Shown here: positions 10,277 through 23,694 of the stretch, in pieces
How the letters are laid out: every line of letters begins with the position of its first letter
Position numbering within the stretch: position 1 is the stretch's first letter
Source of the DNA: Haliea sp.
Lineage (GTDB): Bacteria; Pseudomonadota; Gammaproteobacteria; Pseudomonadales; Halieaceae
Length of the DNA stretch: 64,000 nt
NCBI GenBank assembly: GCA_030730585.1
Contig: JANQUV010000010.1
Coordinates: 52,907 to 116,906 of the forward strand
Direction: 5' to 3'
Notes under the pieces: generated by a model
The model's input: only the letters and a program-made list of their open reading frames with translations
Databases searched by the model: none
What the model was told of the DNA's origin: nothing
Made by a program: the position numbers and the translations under genes

Positions 10277-12261
10277 TTCCGGAACTTGGTCATTTTGCGC
10301 TGATTCTGGCCCTGTGCCTGTCGGTTCTACTCTGTACGGTTCCGCTCTGGGGTAGTTGGCGCGGTAACGTGACCGCCATGGCGTTGGCGCCGAATCTGGC
10401 CATCGGCGTGTTGGTGTTCGTGTCCATCGGTTTTGTCTGTCTCACTTGGGCTTTTCTGCAAGACGACTTTTCAGTGGAAGTGGTCGCCAATAACAGCAAC
10501 AGCCTGCTGCCTTGGTATTACAAGTTTTCTGCTGTTTGGGGTAACCACGAAGGTTCATTAGTACTGTGGGTGCTGATTCTGGCGTTTTGGACGTGCGCCG
10601 TAGCCGTATTCAGCCCGCAGCTCCCCTTGATTATGCTGGCGCGCGTGCTCGCGGTCATGGGTTTTGTCAGCGTGGGCTTTCTCGCTTTTTCACTGCTGAC
10701 GTCCAACCCATTTGCACGGCTATTGCCGGGTATTCCTGCTGATGGTCAGGATCTGAACCCACTGCTGCAGGACATTGGCCTGATCATTCACCCGCCGCTG
10801 CTATACATGGGTTATGTAGGATTCTCGGTCGCTTTTGCCTTTGCGATTGCTGCGTTGCTGGGCGGCCGCTTGGATGCTGCCTGGGCGCGCTGGTCGCGGC
10901 CCTGGACCAATGTCGCCTGGGCCTTCCTTACCCTGGGTATTATGCTCGGCAGTTGGTGGGCGTATTACGAGCTTGGCTGGGGCGGCTGGTGGTTCTGGGA
11001 CCCCGTGGAAAATGCGTCGTTCATGCCCTGGTTAGTGGGTACCGCGTTAGTGCATTCTCTGGCGGCCACGGAAAAGCGTGGGCTGTTCAAAAGTTGGACG
11101 GTACTGCTGGCTATTTTTGCTTTCTCGTTGAGTCTGCTAGGTACCTTCCTGGTGCGCTCCGGCGTGCTCACGTCAGTGCATGCTTTCGCCACCGATCCCG
11201 AGCGTGGGCTGTTTATTCTGGTATTTTTGGGCATCGTTGTTGGCGGTTCTCTGGTGCTGTATGCGCTGCGCGCACCGGCAGTGGCGAGCCGGGTCACCTT
11301 TGCCTGGATATCCCGTGAATCGCTGTTGCTGGTGAATAACGTGGTATTTCTGGTCGCCACGCTTACGGTGCTCTTCGGCACTTTGTTTCCGCTGCTGATG
11401 GATGCGCTGGGTCAGGGCAAGTATTCCGTTGGCCCGCCTTATTTTAACGCCGTGTTTATCCCGTTGATGGCGCTTTTGGTGCCCTTTATGACTATTGCGC
11501 CGCTGTCGCGCTGGAAGCGTGACAGCACCAGCCGCTGGAAGGCGGAACTGCTGGTGCCCGCCCTCGCAACGCTGGCCTGCGCGTTAACGCTGCCTTTGCT
11601 TCATGGTGGGGATTACAACGTGTGGGTGGCGTTGGCTGTGTTGTTTGCCGGCTGGCTGCTCATTGGCTTGCTCCGCGACCTCGCCAATCGGGTGCGTAAA
11701 AGTGCATCTGTGAGCGCAGGATTACGCCGTCAACCCCCCAGTTACTGGGGTATGTTTATGGCCCACGTGGGTTTTGCCGCAACGATTATCGGTGTTGTGC
11801 TCACCAGCCAATACAACATTGAGCACGACCTGAAGATGAGCCCTGGCGACAGCGATACCTTGGCCGGTTATGAGTTCAGGTTTATCGATGTACGCGAAAT
11901 TCAGGGGTCAAACTTCATTGCCGATGAAGCTCGGTTTGTGGTGTACCGTGATGGTAAGGAAGTTGTGCGTTTGGCGCCGCAGAAACGCCGGTATCTGGCC
12001 AGCGGCAGCGTGATGACCGAAGCCGACATCGATGCTGGCGTGTTCCGTGATTTGTTTGTCGCCATGGGTGAGCCGGTGGGCAGCGCCGGGGCCTGGGCAA
12101 TTCGCCTGCACTACAAGCCCTTTGTGCGCTGGATGTGGGCGGGTGCATTGCTCATGTCTATCGGTGGTTTTGTGACGGTGGCCGACAAGCGCTACCGTCG
12201 TCAGCGCAGCGCGGCGCGCGAAAGCTTGCGTGAAGGAGGGTTGCGTGGCGCCCAGGCTTAA
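10273..12261 (+). CDS. ccmF: Heme lyase subunit CcmF
   Basis: [34 protein letters not shown]; 662 aa, many TMs. Confidence 0.97.
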   Translation: MIPELGHFALILALCLSVLLCTVPLWGSWRGNVTAMALAPNLAIGVLVFVSIGFVCLTWAFLQDDFSVEVVANNSNSLLPWYYKFSAVWGNHEGSLVLWVLILAFWTCAVAVFSPQLPLIMLARVLAVMGFVSVGFLAFSLLTSNPFARLLPGIPADGQDLNPLLQDIGLIIHPPLLYMGYVGFSVAFAFAIAALLGGRLDAAWARWSRPWTNVAWAFLTLGIMLGSWWAYYELGWGGWWFWDPVENASFMPWLVGTALVHSLAATEKRGLFKSWTVLLAIFAFSLSLLGTFLVRSGVLTSVHAFATDPERGLFILVFLGIVVGGSLVLYALRAPAVASRVTFAWISRESLLLVNNVVFLVATLTVLFGTLFPLLMDALGQGKYSVGPPYFNAVFIPLMALLVPFMTIAPLSRWKRDSTSRWKAELLVPALATLACALTLPLLHGGDYNVWVALAVLFAGWLLIGLLRDLANRVRKSASVSAGLRRQPPSYWGMFMAHVGFAATIIGVVLTSQYNIEHDLKMSPGDSDTLAGYEFRFIDVREIQGSNFIADEARFVVYRDGKEVVRLAPQKRRYLASGSVMTEADIDAGVFRDLFVAMGEPVGSAGAWAIRLHYKPFVRWMWAGALLMSIGGFVTVADKRYRRQRSAARESLREGGLRGAQA

Positions 12262-12787
12262 GTTGTTCCTGCCACTGCTGCTATTTGTGGTGCTGGCTGG
12301 ATTTCTCTACCGCGGGCTATCGCTAGACCCAATGAACCTGCCGTCGGCATTGATTGATCGGCCGTTGCCGGATTTTACGCTCACTGCGCTTGCCGACGGT
12401 GGGGTGTTGCGGCGCGCTGATGTGATTGGTGAGGCCGCTCTGTTTAATGTCTGGGCCACCTGGTGTATCTCCTGCCGCGTGGAACACCCTTACCTGCAGC
12501 AACTTGCCGCCAGTGGGGTGCCCATCTTCGGTATTAACTACAAAGATGAAGATGACGCGGCGCGCCGCTGGCTAAGCGAGCTGGGAGATCCCTACCGGGT
12601 GAATATTGTCGATAAAGAAGGCACGCTTGGTGTGGATTTGGGTGTTTACGGTGCGCCAGAGACTTACCTGGTGGATGCTGGCGGCGTTATCCGCTATCGC
12701 CATGTGGGCGTGGTCGATGAGCGGGTATGGCGCGACACGCTGGAGCCGCTGTGGCGTGAAGTGCTCGGCCTGGAGCAGGCACCGTGA
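12245..12787 (+). CDS. ccmG: Thiol:disulfide interchange protein (DsbE/CcmG family)
   Basis: N-terminal TM; thioredoxin-like WATWCISCRVEHP. GTG start at 12245 preferred. Confidence 0.93.
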   Translation: MAPRLKLFLPLLLFVVLAGFLYRGLSLDPMNLPSALIDRPLPDFTLTALADGGVLRRADVIGEAALFNVWATWCISCRVEHPYLQQLAASGVPIFGINYKDEDDAARRWLSELGDPYRVNIVDKEGTLGVDLGVYGAPETYLVDAGGVIRYRHVGVVDERVWRDTLEPLWREVLGLEQAP

Positions 12788-13254
12788 GTTGCTTTAAGGC
12801 TTGCTGTCTTGCGCTGTTGGCGTTGGTGTTCAGCGCGAGTGCTACAGCAGTCATTGAAACCTACGAGTTCAGTGATGCGACGCTGGAGGCGCGCTATCAG
12901 CTGTTAAGCGAAGAGCTGCGCTGCCCGAAATGCCAGAACCAGAATATTGCGGACTCCAACGCGCCCATTTCCCAGGATCTGCGCCGTCTACTGCACCAGC
13001 AATTGGAAACCGGTGCTACGGACGACGAGGTTTTGGAGTTTATGGTGGCGCGCTACGGGGAATTTGTGCGTTATCGGCCGCCGTTTAATGCGGTCACCGC
13101 CGTGTTGTGGCTGGCGCCGGTGATTTTGTTACTGGCCGGCGCAGCCGGGATACTGTTGTTATTGCGTGGCAGGCGCCAAGAAAGTGCGGCCCTCACTGCC
13201 GACGACCAAGCTCAGCTGACGGCGCTACTGAAGACTCAGGAGAAAAACGTTTGA
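12784..13254 (+). CDS. ccmH: Cytochrome c maturation protein CcmH (CycL-like)
   Basis: RCPKCQNQNIADSNAPISQDLR motif plus C-terminal TM. Confidence 0.95.
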   Translation: MSCFKACCLALLALVFSASATAVIETYEFSDATLEARYQLLSEELRCPKCQNQNIADSNAPISQDLRRLLHQQLETGATDDEVLEFMVARYGEFVRYRPPFNAVTAVLWLAPVILLLAGAAGILLLLRGRRQESAALTADDQAQLTALLKTQEKNV

Positions 13255-14432
13255 TTCTATTTTTGCTCGCCTGTGCAGGCTTGGTGCTGCTTAGTGGCCT
13301 GTTTTTCCTGTTTCCTGGCTGGGCGATGAAGCGTCCGTTGGATGACGGTGCTCAGGCTAATATTGACTGGTATCGTTTGCGTCAGGCCGAATTGGCTGAG
13401 GCCGGTGAAACGGATCTGGAAACGGACACCCAGCTGCGCCTGTTGGAGGACCAGCATGCGCCTTCGCCGCAGCTTTTGCAGGCGGAGCGCACTGCGTTTC
13501 CCGTGTGGGTGTTGCTGCCCGTGGTGGGCTTGGCGGCGGCGGTACTGTACTACCAACTGGGCGCGGTGACCGACGTTACCATTAGCCGGCAGTTGGGTGC
13601 TTTGGGGGACGATCCAGCCGAGGTAGAGATTACCGACCTTATGCTGGCCATTGAGAGTCGCGCCAGCCAACGCCCTGATAATCTTCATTACCTTGCTTTA
13701 CTTGGTCGTTATCAAATGGGGCAAGGCGAATTCGCGTTGGCCGCTGAAACCTATGATCGCTTACTGCGGGTAGGGCCCGAGGATCCACAGGCGCTGGCCT
13801 ATGCCGCTCAGGCGCGGTTCCTGGCGGATGATCGCAGCCTGAGCCCGCTGGCTCAGGCCCGTGCCGAGCAGGCACTGGCGATTAACCCGCAACAGAGGAC
13901 GGCGCTGGGTTTGCTCGGGATGTCCGCGTTCGAACGCGGACAATATCGGGCTGCCATTGCGTATTGGGAGCGGCTTGTAGTGATGGAAGCGCCCGGCAGT
14001 GAAGGAGAGCAAATGATCTCAGGAGTGATTGCCGAGGCGCGTCAGCGCTTGGGTGAACCGGCTCCGCAGGCCGAAGTGGCAGCGGTAACGCCCGGAGTCA
14101 CCGTTCGCGTGGCCGTTCCTGAGGGTGTGGTGTTGGCCGCAACGGATACCGTCTTTGTGTTGGCCCGCGCGGCAGCCAGTGACAGCCGCATGCCGATTGC
14201 CGTGCAGCGCCTGCTGGCGAGCCAGTTACCGGCCACTCTGCGCCTGGATGACAGCAGCTCCATGGCCGGGCAGACCTTGTCGGATGCCGGCGAAGTTATG
14301 GTGCTGGTGCAGGTGTCTCCCGGGGGCGCACCCGGCGAGGAAAATGCCACGTGGCTGGGGACCCTGGGGCCCATACAGCCCTCCCTCTCGGAGGAGCCTC
14401 TGATGATCACTCTTGAGCCACGTCAGGGCTGA
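13251..14432 (+). CDS. ccmI: c-type cytochrome biogenesis protein CcmI (TPR protein)
   Basis: TTG start at 13251 (TTGA overlap with ccmH stop): LILFLLACAGLVLLSGLFFLFP... followed by TPR region (RPDNLHYLALLGRYQMGQGEFALAAETYDRLL). Confidence 0.9.
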   Translation: MILFLLACAGLVLLSGLFFLFPGWAMKRPLDDGAQANIDWYRLRQAELAEAGETDLETDTQLRLLEDQHAPSPQLLQAERTAFPVWVLLPVVGLAAAVLYYQLGAVTDVTISRQLGALGDDPAEVEITDLMLAIESRASQRPDNLHYLALLGRYQMGQGEFALAAETYDRLLRVGPEDPQALAYAAQARFLADDRSLSPLAQARAEQALAINPQQRTALGLLGMSAFERGQYRAAIAYWERLVVMEAPGSEGEQMISGVIAEARQRLGEPAPQAEVAAVTPGVTVRVAVPEGVVLAATDTVFVLARAAASDSRMPIAVQRLLASQLPATLRLDDSSSMAGQTLSDAGEVMVLVQVSPGGAPGEENATWLGTLGPIQPSLSEEPLMITLEPRQG

Positions 14433-14576
14433 TTTTAGATTAAGCCGCCTCAGGCATAGTGTTGCCGGGGGAAGTTGGGTACACTAGATGTAGTAGTTTT
14501 AGGGCGGCAGCCAAGCCAATTTGGCGGGCATAAATGGCATATATAACATGAAGTTAAGAAACATATTTAAAGTAAT

Positions 14577-17500
14577 ATGCGATTAAAATCCATAAAGCTC
14601 GCCGGCTTCAAGTCGTTTGTGGATCCTACCACTGTTAACTTCCCCACCAACATGAGTGCCGTGGTGGGGCCCAATGGCTGCGGCAAGTCCAATGTCATCG
14701 ATGCTGTGCGCTGGGTCATGGGCGAAAGCTCAGCCAAAAACCTGCGTGGTGAATCCATGACCGATGTCATTTTCAATGGCTCGGTCAACCGCCAACCGGT
14801 TGGTCAAGCGGCGATCGAGCTGGTTTTTGACAATAGTGACGGCGGTGTGGGTGGTGAGTACGCCAGCTACGCCGAAATCTCTATCAAGCGCGTCGTCACT
14901 CGTGAGGCTCAGTCTGAGTATTACCTCAATGGCACGCGTTGCCGACGCCGCGACATCACCGATATTTTCCTCGGTACCGGCTTAGGGCCGCGCAGCTACG
15001 CCATTATCGAACAAGGTATGATTTCCCGCTTGATTGAGTCAAGGCCGGAAGACCTGCGCGTGTTTATTGAGGAAGCGGCAGGCATCTCCAAGTACAAGGA
15101 GCGGCGGCGGGAAACCGAGACGCGTATGCGTCGCACCATGGAAAACCTGGAGAGGTTGACCGATTTACGCGATGAACTGCAGCGCCAGTTACAGCACTTG
15201 CAGCGCCAGGCGCAGGCAGCGGAAAAGTACAGCGAGTTAAAAGTCGAGGAGCGAACGCTCAAGGCGCAATTGTACGCACTGCAATGGCAGCAGCTGGATG
15301 GCGATGCGCGCCATTGCGGGCAGGCCATAGGCGAGCTTGAAGTGCGTCTCGAGGCGGTCAACGCCGAGCACCAGCAAGTCGAAACCGCGATTGAGCAGCA
15401 TCGGCAGGATTACACAGATCGCAACGACAGCTTCAACACCGTACAGGGCGCTTATTACACCTTGGGCGCGGAAGTGGCGCGTGTTGAGCAGGCCATCAAA
15501 TTTCAGCGCGAGCGTGCGCAGCAGCTGCAGGCAGATTTGCAGCAGGCGCTGGGTAGCCTGGAGGAAGCCCAGGCGCATCTGCAGCAGGATGAAGGTAAGC
15601 GTGCGGCCTGGGCGCTTGAGCTGGATGCGCTGGGGCCTGAATTGGAATTGTTGCAGGCAGCTGAAGAAGAATCTGCGACCGCCTTGCAGGATGCCGAGGA
15701 AGCTATGCTGCACTGGCAGCAGCAGTGGGATGAATTTAACCAGCAGGCGGCAGCGCCGCGGCAGCAGGCAGAAGTGCAGCAATCGCGTATTCAACATCTT
15801 GAGCAGGCGCAGCAGCGTTTGCAGCGCCGTATTTTGCAGCTTGAAGAAGAGCGCTCCGGGCTAGTGGTGGGTGCAGACGACGCCGATCTGGAAGCGGGCG
15901 CTGAAGAGGTTACTTTACTCGAAGAGCAGATGGCGGCAGCTGAGGAGCGCAGTGACGAGCGCTTGGCTGAGTTGGCGGCTGCGCGGGACGAAGAAAGTGC
16001 CTTGTCCGCACAGTTGAACGAGAGTCGCTTACGGCTGCAGCAGTTGCGAGGCAGGCAGGCTTCACTGGAGGCCCTGCAGCAGGCGGCAACGGAAGACAGC
16101 GACCAAGGGGTTAGCCAGTGGTTGGCGGCGCAGCAGCTGCAGGGGCAGCCACGCCTGTTGGAGCAGCTGCAGGTGGATGATGGCTGGCAGCTGGCGGTGG
16201 AAACGGCACTGGGTGATTACTTGCAGGCTGTGTGTGTCGACCAACTCGACCAGTTCACCCAACCTCTGGGCGACCTCCACCAGGGTGAGCTAAGCCTGGT
16301 GGAAGCCAGCGCGGTAGGGGCCGGCGCAGGGGATGACTACCTTGCCGCACATGTGCACGGTTCGGCGGCGGCTGCCAGCTTGCTCGCCGGCGTGCGTATA
16401 GCGGAGAGTCTGCCCGCCGCGCTGCAGTTGCGCGCTGTGCTTGAGCCGGGTGAGTCGGTCATTACCTCCGATGGTATCTGGCTGGGAGTGAATTGGTTGC
16501 GGGTTACCCGGCCGGGTGATCAGGAAGGCGGCGTTATTCAGCGGCAGCAGGAGCTGGAGCGGCTGGCGCGGGAAGTTAATATCACGCTTACACAGGTTGC
16601 CGGCTTTGAGGCTGCGCAGGCGGGCCTGCGCGAGCACCAGCAGAGTTTGGAGGCGCAGCGTCAGGACAGCCAGCGCGAACAGCAGCAACTGTCGCGGCAA
16701 CATGCAGAACTGCGTGCTGCACTCTCGGCGCATCAGGCACGCCTCGAGCAAATCAGCGCTCGCCGGGAGCATCTTGCGGCAGATATTACCGACACTCGTA
16801 GCCAGTTTGCGCAGGAGCAGGATTCCGTCTCGGAGGCTCGGCTACTGCTCTCCGAGGCGATTGAGCGTATGGAAACCGATTCGCAGCAGCGCGAGGGGCT
16901 TCTTGCTCGCCGGGATGCGGCGCGCAATCAGCTCGATAGCGTGCGCCAGAAGGCGCGCCACGACAAAGACGCCGCGCATCAATCGGCGCTGCGCTACCAG
17001 TCTCTGGATACTCAGCTGCAGAGCGTTAACGAGGCGCTTGGGCGCGCGCGTTCGCAAGTGGCACAGCTGCAGGATCGGCGTGAGGCGCTGCAGGGTAATT
17101 TGGTCGAAACCGACGACCCGGTCCTCGTGCTGCAGGAAGAGCTGGAGGCTCAGCTGGAGCTGCGTCTGGCGTCGGAGGGTGAGCTGGCACAGGCGCGCCA
17201 AGCGGTTGCGGAGGTTGAGCACGCTTTGCGTCAGGCAGAACAACAGCGCTCGGCGATTGAGCAGCGGGCACAGGGTGTGCGTGCCGAACTGGAGCAGCAG
17301 CGATTGCAGCAGCAGGGTTTGCAAGTGCAGCGCGAAAACGTGCTGCGGCAGCTAAAAGAAGTGGAGCAGGACGTAGAGGCCGTGCTCGCGGATATGCCTG
17401 AGGGTGCTAACGAAGCGGAGTGGCGTAACTCGCTGGAGCGGGTAGCCGCGAGGGTGGCGCGGTTGGGGCCCATTAACCTGGCCGCTATTGATGAGTACGC

Positions 17501-18077
17501 GCTGCAGTCAGAGCGCAAGCACTACCTCGATGCCCAGAACGAAGATCTGGAAACGGCACTGGAGACCCTGGCGTCCGCCATCCGCAAAATTGACAAGGAG
17601 ACGCGCAGCCGTTTCCGCGAGACCTTCGATAAAGTGAACAGCGGTTTGCAGGACCTTTTCCCGCGGGTATTTGGCGGCGGCAATGCCTATCTGGAGATGA
17701 CTGGTGACGACCTGCTCGATACCGGTATTACCATCATGGCGCGTCCGCCCGGTAAAAAGAATAGCACCATTCATCTGCTCTCGGGTGGAGAGAAAGCACT
17801 CACGGCGATTGCCTTGGTGTTTTCGATTTTTCAGCTTAATCCGGCGCCATTCTGTATGCTGGACGAAGTGGATGCGCCGTTGGATGATGCCAACGTGGGG
17901 CGTTATGCCCGTATGGTGAAGGAAATGTCCGAAAAGGTGCAGTTTATCTACATCACGCACAATAAGATCTCCATGGAGTTGGCGGATCAGTTGATGGGTG
18001 TCACCATGCACGAGCCGGGCGTATCACGTCTTGTTACCGTGGATGTCGAAGAGGCGGCGGAACTGGCGGCAAGTTAG
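14577..18077 (+). CDS. smc: Chromosome segregation/condensation protein SMC
   Basis: MRLKSIKLAGFKSFVDPTT, GPNGCGKSNVIDAVRWVMGE, long coiled coils, C-terminal LLSGGEKALTAIALVFSIF and DEVDAPLDDANV. Confidence 0.98.
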   Translation: MRLKSIKLAGFKSFVDPTTVNFPTNMSAVVGPNGCGKSNVIDAVRWVMGESSAKNLRGESMTDVIFNGSVNRQPVGQAAIELVFDNSDGGVGGEYASYAEISIKRVVTREAQSEYYLNGTRCRRRDITDIFLGTGLGPRSYAIIEQGMISRLIESRPEDLRVFIEEAAGISKYKERRRETETRMRRTMENLERLTDLRDELQRQLQHLQRQAQAAEKYSELKVEERTLKAQLYALQWQQLDGDARHCGQAIGELEVRLEAVNAEHQQVETAIEQHRQDYTDRNDSFNTVQGAYYTLGAEVARVEQAIKFQRERAQQLQADLQQALGSLEEAQAHLQQDEGKRAAWALELDALGPELELLQAAEEESATALQDAEEAMLHWQQQWDEFNQQAAAPRQQAEVQQSRIQHLEQAQQRLQRRILQLEEERSGLVVGADDADLEAGAEEVTLLEEQMAAAEERSDERLAELAAARDEESALSAQLNESRLRLQQLRGRQASLEALQQAATEDSDQGVSQWLAAQQLQGQPRLLEQLQVDDGWQLAVETALGDYLQAVCVDQLDQFTQPLGDLHQGELSLVEASAVGAGAGDDYLAAHVHGSAAAASLLAGVRIAESLPAALQLRAVLEPGESVITSDGIWLGVNWLRVTRPGDQEGGVIQRQQELERLAREVNITLTQVAGFEAAQAGLREHQQSLEAQRQDSQREQQQLSRQHAELRAALSAHQARLEQISARREHLAADITDTRSQFAQEQDSVSEARLLLSEAIERMETDSQQREGLLARRDAARNQLDSVRQKARHDKDAAHQSALRYQSLDTQLQSVNEALGRARSQVAQLQDRREALQGNLVETDDPVLVLQEELEAQLELRLASEGELAQARQAVAEVEHALRQAEQQRSAIEQRAQGVRAELEQQRLQQQGLQVQRENVLRQLKEVEQDVEAVLADMPEGANEAEWRNSLERVAARVARLGPINLAAIDEYALQSERKHYLDAQNEDLETALETLASAIRKIDKETRSRFRETFDKVNSGLQDLFPRVFGGGNAYLEMTGDDLLDTGITIMARPPGKKNSTIHLLSGGEKALTAIALVFSIFQLNPAPFCMLDEVDAPLDDANVGRYARMVKEMSEKVQFIYITHNKISMELADQLMGVTMHEPGVSRLVTVDVEEAAELAAS

Positions 18078-18106
18078 GACAAGCGGAGGATGCGGGCGCA
18101 GCTGTG

Positions 18107-19078
18107 ATGGACTTGACGATACGTGATTGGATGGTAATTGCTGGCGTGCTGCTGATTGTGGCGGTGTTACTGGATGCTTGGCGACGGGTGCATAACGAGC
18201 GTCAGGCTGCGGTGCGCATTAAATTGGCCGGTGGCGACGGCGACTCTGGCGACCCGGACATCAGTCTGTTCCGTGAATTGCCCAACGGCGGCGCGCGCGT
18301 AGTACACCGTTCCGATTTGCTGGATGCTCGCGCGCAACACGACGCCAACGAAGCAGCGCCACTGCCTGCCACACAGGCGTCACCTGCTACAGGTGCGGCT
18401 GATTCTGGCGCCAGTGCAGGGTCAAGCGCGGAAGAGCCTCCTCCCTCAAAAAAGGCTCCTGCCCCCGCGGCCAAGCCGCGTGCGCCGCGTAAGCGGTCGT
18501 CAGCTCCAGCGGTTGTTGATGATGGCTTGCTGACTGGCCTCAGCAGCCAAGACGAACCAGAGAATCTCGATTGGTTGGATGCTCTTGAGGCTGAGGAGCG
18601 CCGCGTTCCCGAGGCCGAAGAAACAGTTCAGCTGCCGCGTGATGTGCAACCTGAAGTGTTTATGCTCAACGTGGTGGCGCGCGAGCCGGATGGGTTTCGC
18701 GGCGACGACATCTTGCATATCCTGCTTGCCTGCGATTTGCGTTTCGGCGATATGAGTTTTTTCCATAGGCATGAGCAAGAAGCCGGGCGCGGCCCCATTC
18801 AATTTAGCGTCGCTAATATGATGCAGCCCGGTGTCTTCGACATCGATAATATGTCCGACTTCAGTACTCCGGGCCTGGTATTTTTTGTCACCCTGCCTGG
18901 CCCCGCAGATATGATGCAAGCCTTTGACTACATGCTGGAAGCTGCGCAGGCGGTGGCGCGCAACTTGAACGGTGATGTCCTGGATGAAACGCGCAGCACA
19001 CTCACCCGTCAGACTCTCGAGCACGCGCGCCAGCAAATCCGCGATCTTGAGCGGCGCATGCTTGCGCGGTTACGTTAA
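18107..19078 (+). CDS. zipA: Cell division protein ZipA
   Basis: N-terminal TM, P/A-rich linker, C-terminal FtsZ-binding-like domain; sits between smc and ligA. Confidence 0.93.
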   Translation: MDLTIRDWMVIAGVLLIVAVLLDAWRRVHNERQAAVRIKLAGGDGDSGDPDISLFRELPNGGARVVHRSDLLDARAQHDANEAAPLPATQASPATGAADSGASAGSSAEEPPPSKKAPAPAAKPRAPRKRSSAPAVVDDGLLTGLSSQDEPENLDWLDALEAEERRVPEAEETVQLPRDVQPEVFMLNVVAREPDGFRGDDILHILLACDLRFGDMSFFHRHEQEAGRGPIQFSVANMMQPGVFDIDNMSDFSTPGLVFFVTLPGPADMMQAFDYMLEAAQAVARNLNGDVLDETRSTLTRQTLEHARQQIRDLERRMLARLR

Positions 19079-21732
<2,654 letters not shown>

Positions 21733-21867
21733 GTAGGCCCTGCCGCGGTTCAATAATACTGCCAGCGCGCGCCTAAACACAGGCACAGTGTGTTTCCTTG
21801 ACGCATATCCTGCCTTGCGTGGATGCAAATCCGTTTTTCTTGTGACACACTTTCGAGGTGTGCCGTC

Positions 21868-23691
21868 ATGGTCGCGAGCCCGATACATAATGTTCATAAA
21901 CAGGTCTTCGCTGTGAATCCAACTGATATCAAGAATCCAGAATACTTCCACAAAGTGGTCGACTGTCAGTACGCCTGCCCGGCGCATACGCCGGTGCCCG
22001 AGTACATTCGCCTGATTGCGGCTGGCCGTTACGACGATGCCTATATGGTGAACTGGGAGTCCAATGTATTCCCCGGTATCCTCGGCCGCACTTGCGACCG
22101 CCCTTGCGAGCCAGCCTGTCGTCGAGGGCGTATAGCCAAAGGTGAAGAACCTGTTGCTATCTGTCGTTTGAAGCGCGTTGCGGCGGATAACAAAACTGAT
22201 ATCAGGGCGCGTCTGCCGGAAATTCCTGAACTGAAGAATGGTAAACGCATAGCCCTGATCGGTGCGGGGCCCGCATCGCTTACGGTGGCACGCGACCTCA
22301 TGCCGCTGGGCTACAGTATTGATATGTACGACAACCAATTTGCTGGCGGCGGAATGATGCGTAGCCAGATCCCCTCGTTCCGGCTGCCCGCCAGCGTGTT
22401 GGATGAAGAGGTGGGTTACATTCTCGACACGGGGGTGGTGACCCATTTTAATACCGAGGTAACCAGCCTCAGAAGCATCATCGACAAACAGTACGATGCG
22501 GTGTTTGTGGGCACCGGTGCTCCGCGCGGCAGGGGGCTCAATCTGCCCGGGCTGGAAGAGGCTGGGAAACGCGTACACATCGGCATCGACTGGCTATCGA
22601 GTGTGGCATTCGAACATACCAGTGCGATTGGCAAGCGTGTGCTGGTACTCGGCGGTGGTAACACGGCGATGGATTGTTGCCGTACTTCGCGGCGCCTTGG
22701 GGGTGAGGATGTGCGGGTGGTTGTGCGCAGCCCCTTTGCTGATATGAAGGCCTCGCCTTGGGAGAAAGAGGATGCCATGCATGAAGGCATTCCAATTTAC
22801 GACAACCACGTGCCGAAAGAGTTTGTGGTTGAGAATGGCGTGCTCAAGGGTATGCACTTTGAGAAGGTTGAGGCCCAGTACGACGAGAGCGGCAAGCGTA
22901 GCCTGGTGCCGACGGGGGAAGACCTCGTGTTCATGGAAGCTGACGATGTGCTTATGGCTATCGGCCAAGATAACGCTTTCCCCTGGGTAGAGCGCGATGT
23001 TGGCGTCGAGTTTGACAAGTGGGATATGCCGGTGGTCGATAAGGCCACTTACCAGTCCACCAACCCCCTCGTGTTCTTTGGCGGGGATGCGGCTTTTGGC
23101 CCCGAAAACGTCATTACCGCCGTGGCCCACGGGCATCAGGCGGCCATTAGTATCGATTTGCACTGTCGCGAGAAGTCGGTGAGCGAGCGCCCCGCGCCTT
23201 TTACCAACCTCGTCAGCCAAAAAATGGGTATTCACGAGTGGAGTTACGACAACCGGGTTGAAAACGATAAGCGCTTCGTGGTGCCGATGGCACCGTTGGA
23301 AAAAACCCTGCGTGACCGCAAGCTGGAAGTGGAACTGGGGTTTGACTTAGATATAGGCTTTAAGGAAGCAGAACGCTGCCTGAACTGCGATGTGCAAACG
23401 GTATTCGATACGCCACGTTGTATTGAGTGTGATGCCTGTGTCGATATCTGCCCCACAGATTGCATCTCCTTTGTCGACAACGCTGAGGAAGAGGTTCTTC
23501 GCACACGCCTCACAGCGGTTGCGGGCAATCTCGCCCAGGATCTGTATGTTTCGACCGATCTACCCACGCGGCGCGTCATGGTCAAGGATGAGGACGTTTG
23601 CCTGCATTGTGGCCTGTGCGCCGAACGTTGCCCCACCTCGGCTTGGGACATGCAGAAATTCCTCTATAGTGTGACTAAGGCGGGGCAATAA
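21868..23691 (+). CDS. GltD/NfnL-like FAD-NAD(P) oxidoreductase with C-terminal 2x[4Fe-4S] ferredoxin domain (KorC-like electron-transfer subunit)
   Basis: CQYACPAHTPVPEY and CDRPCEPACRR, Rossmann GAGPASLTVARDL, second GGGNTAMDCCRTSRRLG, FGGDAAFGPENVITAVAHGHQAA, ferredoxin motifs CIECDACVDICP and CLHCGLCAERCP. Start uncertain: ATG 21868 has a GAGG upstream, GTG 21913 is an alternative. Confidence 0.88.
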   Translation: MVASPIHNVHKQVFAVNPTDIKNPEYFHKVVDCQYACPAHTPVPEYIRLIAAGRYDDAYMVNWESNVFPGILGRTCDRPCEPACRRGRIAKGEEPVAICRLKRVAADNKTDIRARLPEIPELKNGKRIALIGAGPASLTVARDLMPLGYSIDMYDNQFAGGGMMRSQIPSFRLPASVLDEEVGYILDTGVVTHFNTEVTSLRSIIDKQYDAVFVGTGAPRGRGLNLPGLEEAGKRVHIGIDWLSSVAFEHTSAIGKRVLVLGGGNTAMDCCRTSRRLGGEDVRVVVRSPFADMKASPWEKEDAMHEGIPIYDNHVPKEFVVENGVLKGMHFEKVEAQYDESGKRSLVPTGEDLVFMEADDVLMAIGQDNAFPWVERDVGVEFDKWDMPVVDKATYQSTNPLVFFGGDAAFGPENVITAVAHGHQAAISIDLHCREKSVSERPAPFTNLVSQKMGIHEWSYDNRVENDKRFVVPMAPLEKTLRDRKLEVELGFDLDIGFKEAERCLNCDVQTVFDTPRCIECDACVDICPTDCISFVDNAEEEVLRTRLTAVAGNLAQDLYVSTDLPTRRVMVKDEDVCLHCGLCAERCPTSAWDMQKFLYSVTKAGQ

Positions 23692-23694
23692 ACC

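Noticed and set aside
8117-14432. Chain of 4-nt start/stop overlaps across the ccm cluster as an unusual feature
   Set aside because: ATGA/TTGA-type coupling is common in tightly packed ccm operons; only the ccmB-ccmC gap was retained as interesting.
15237-17324. Long L/Q-rich antisense ORFs within smc (15237-15797 and 16842-17324)
   Set aside because: By-product of CAG/CTG-rich coiled-coil coding sequence in smc, not genes or a repeat element.
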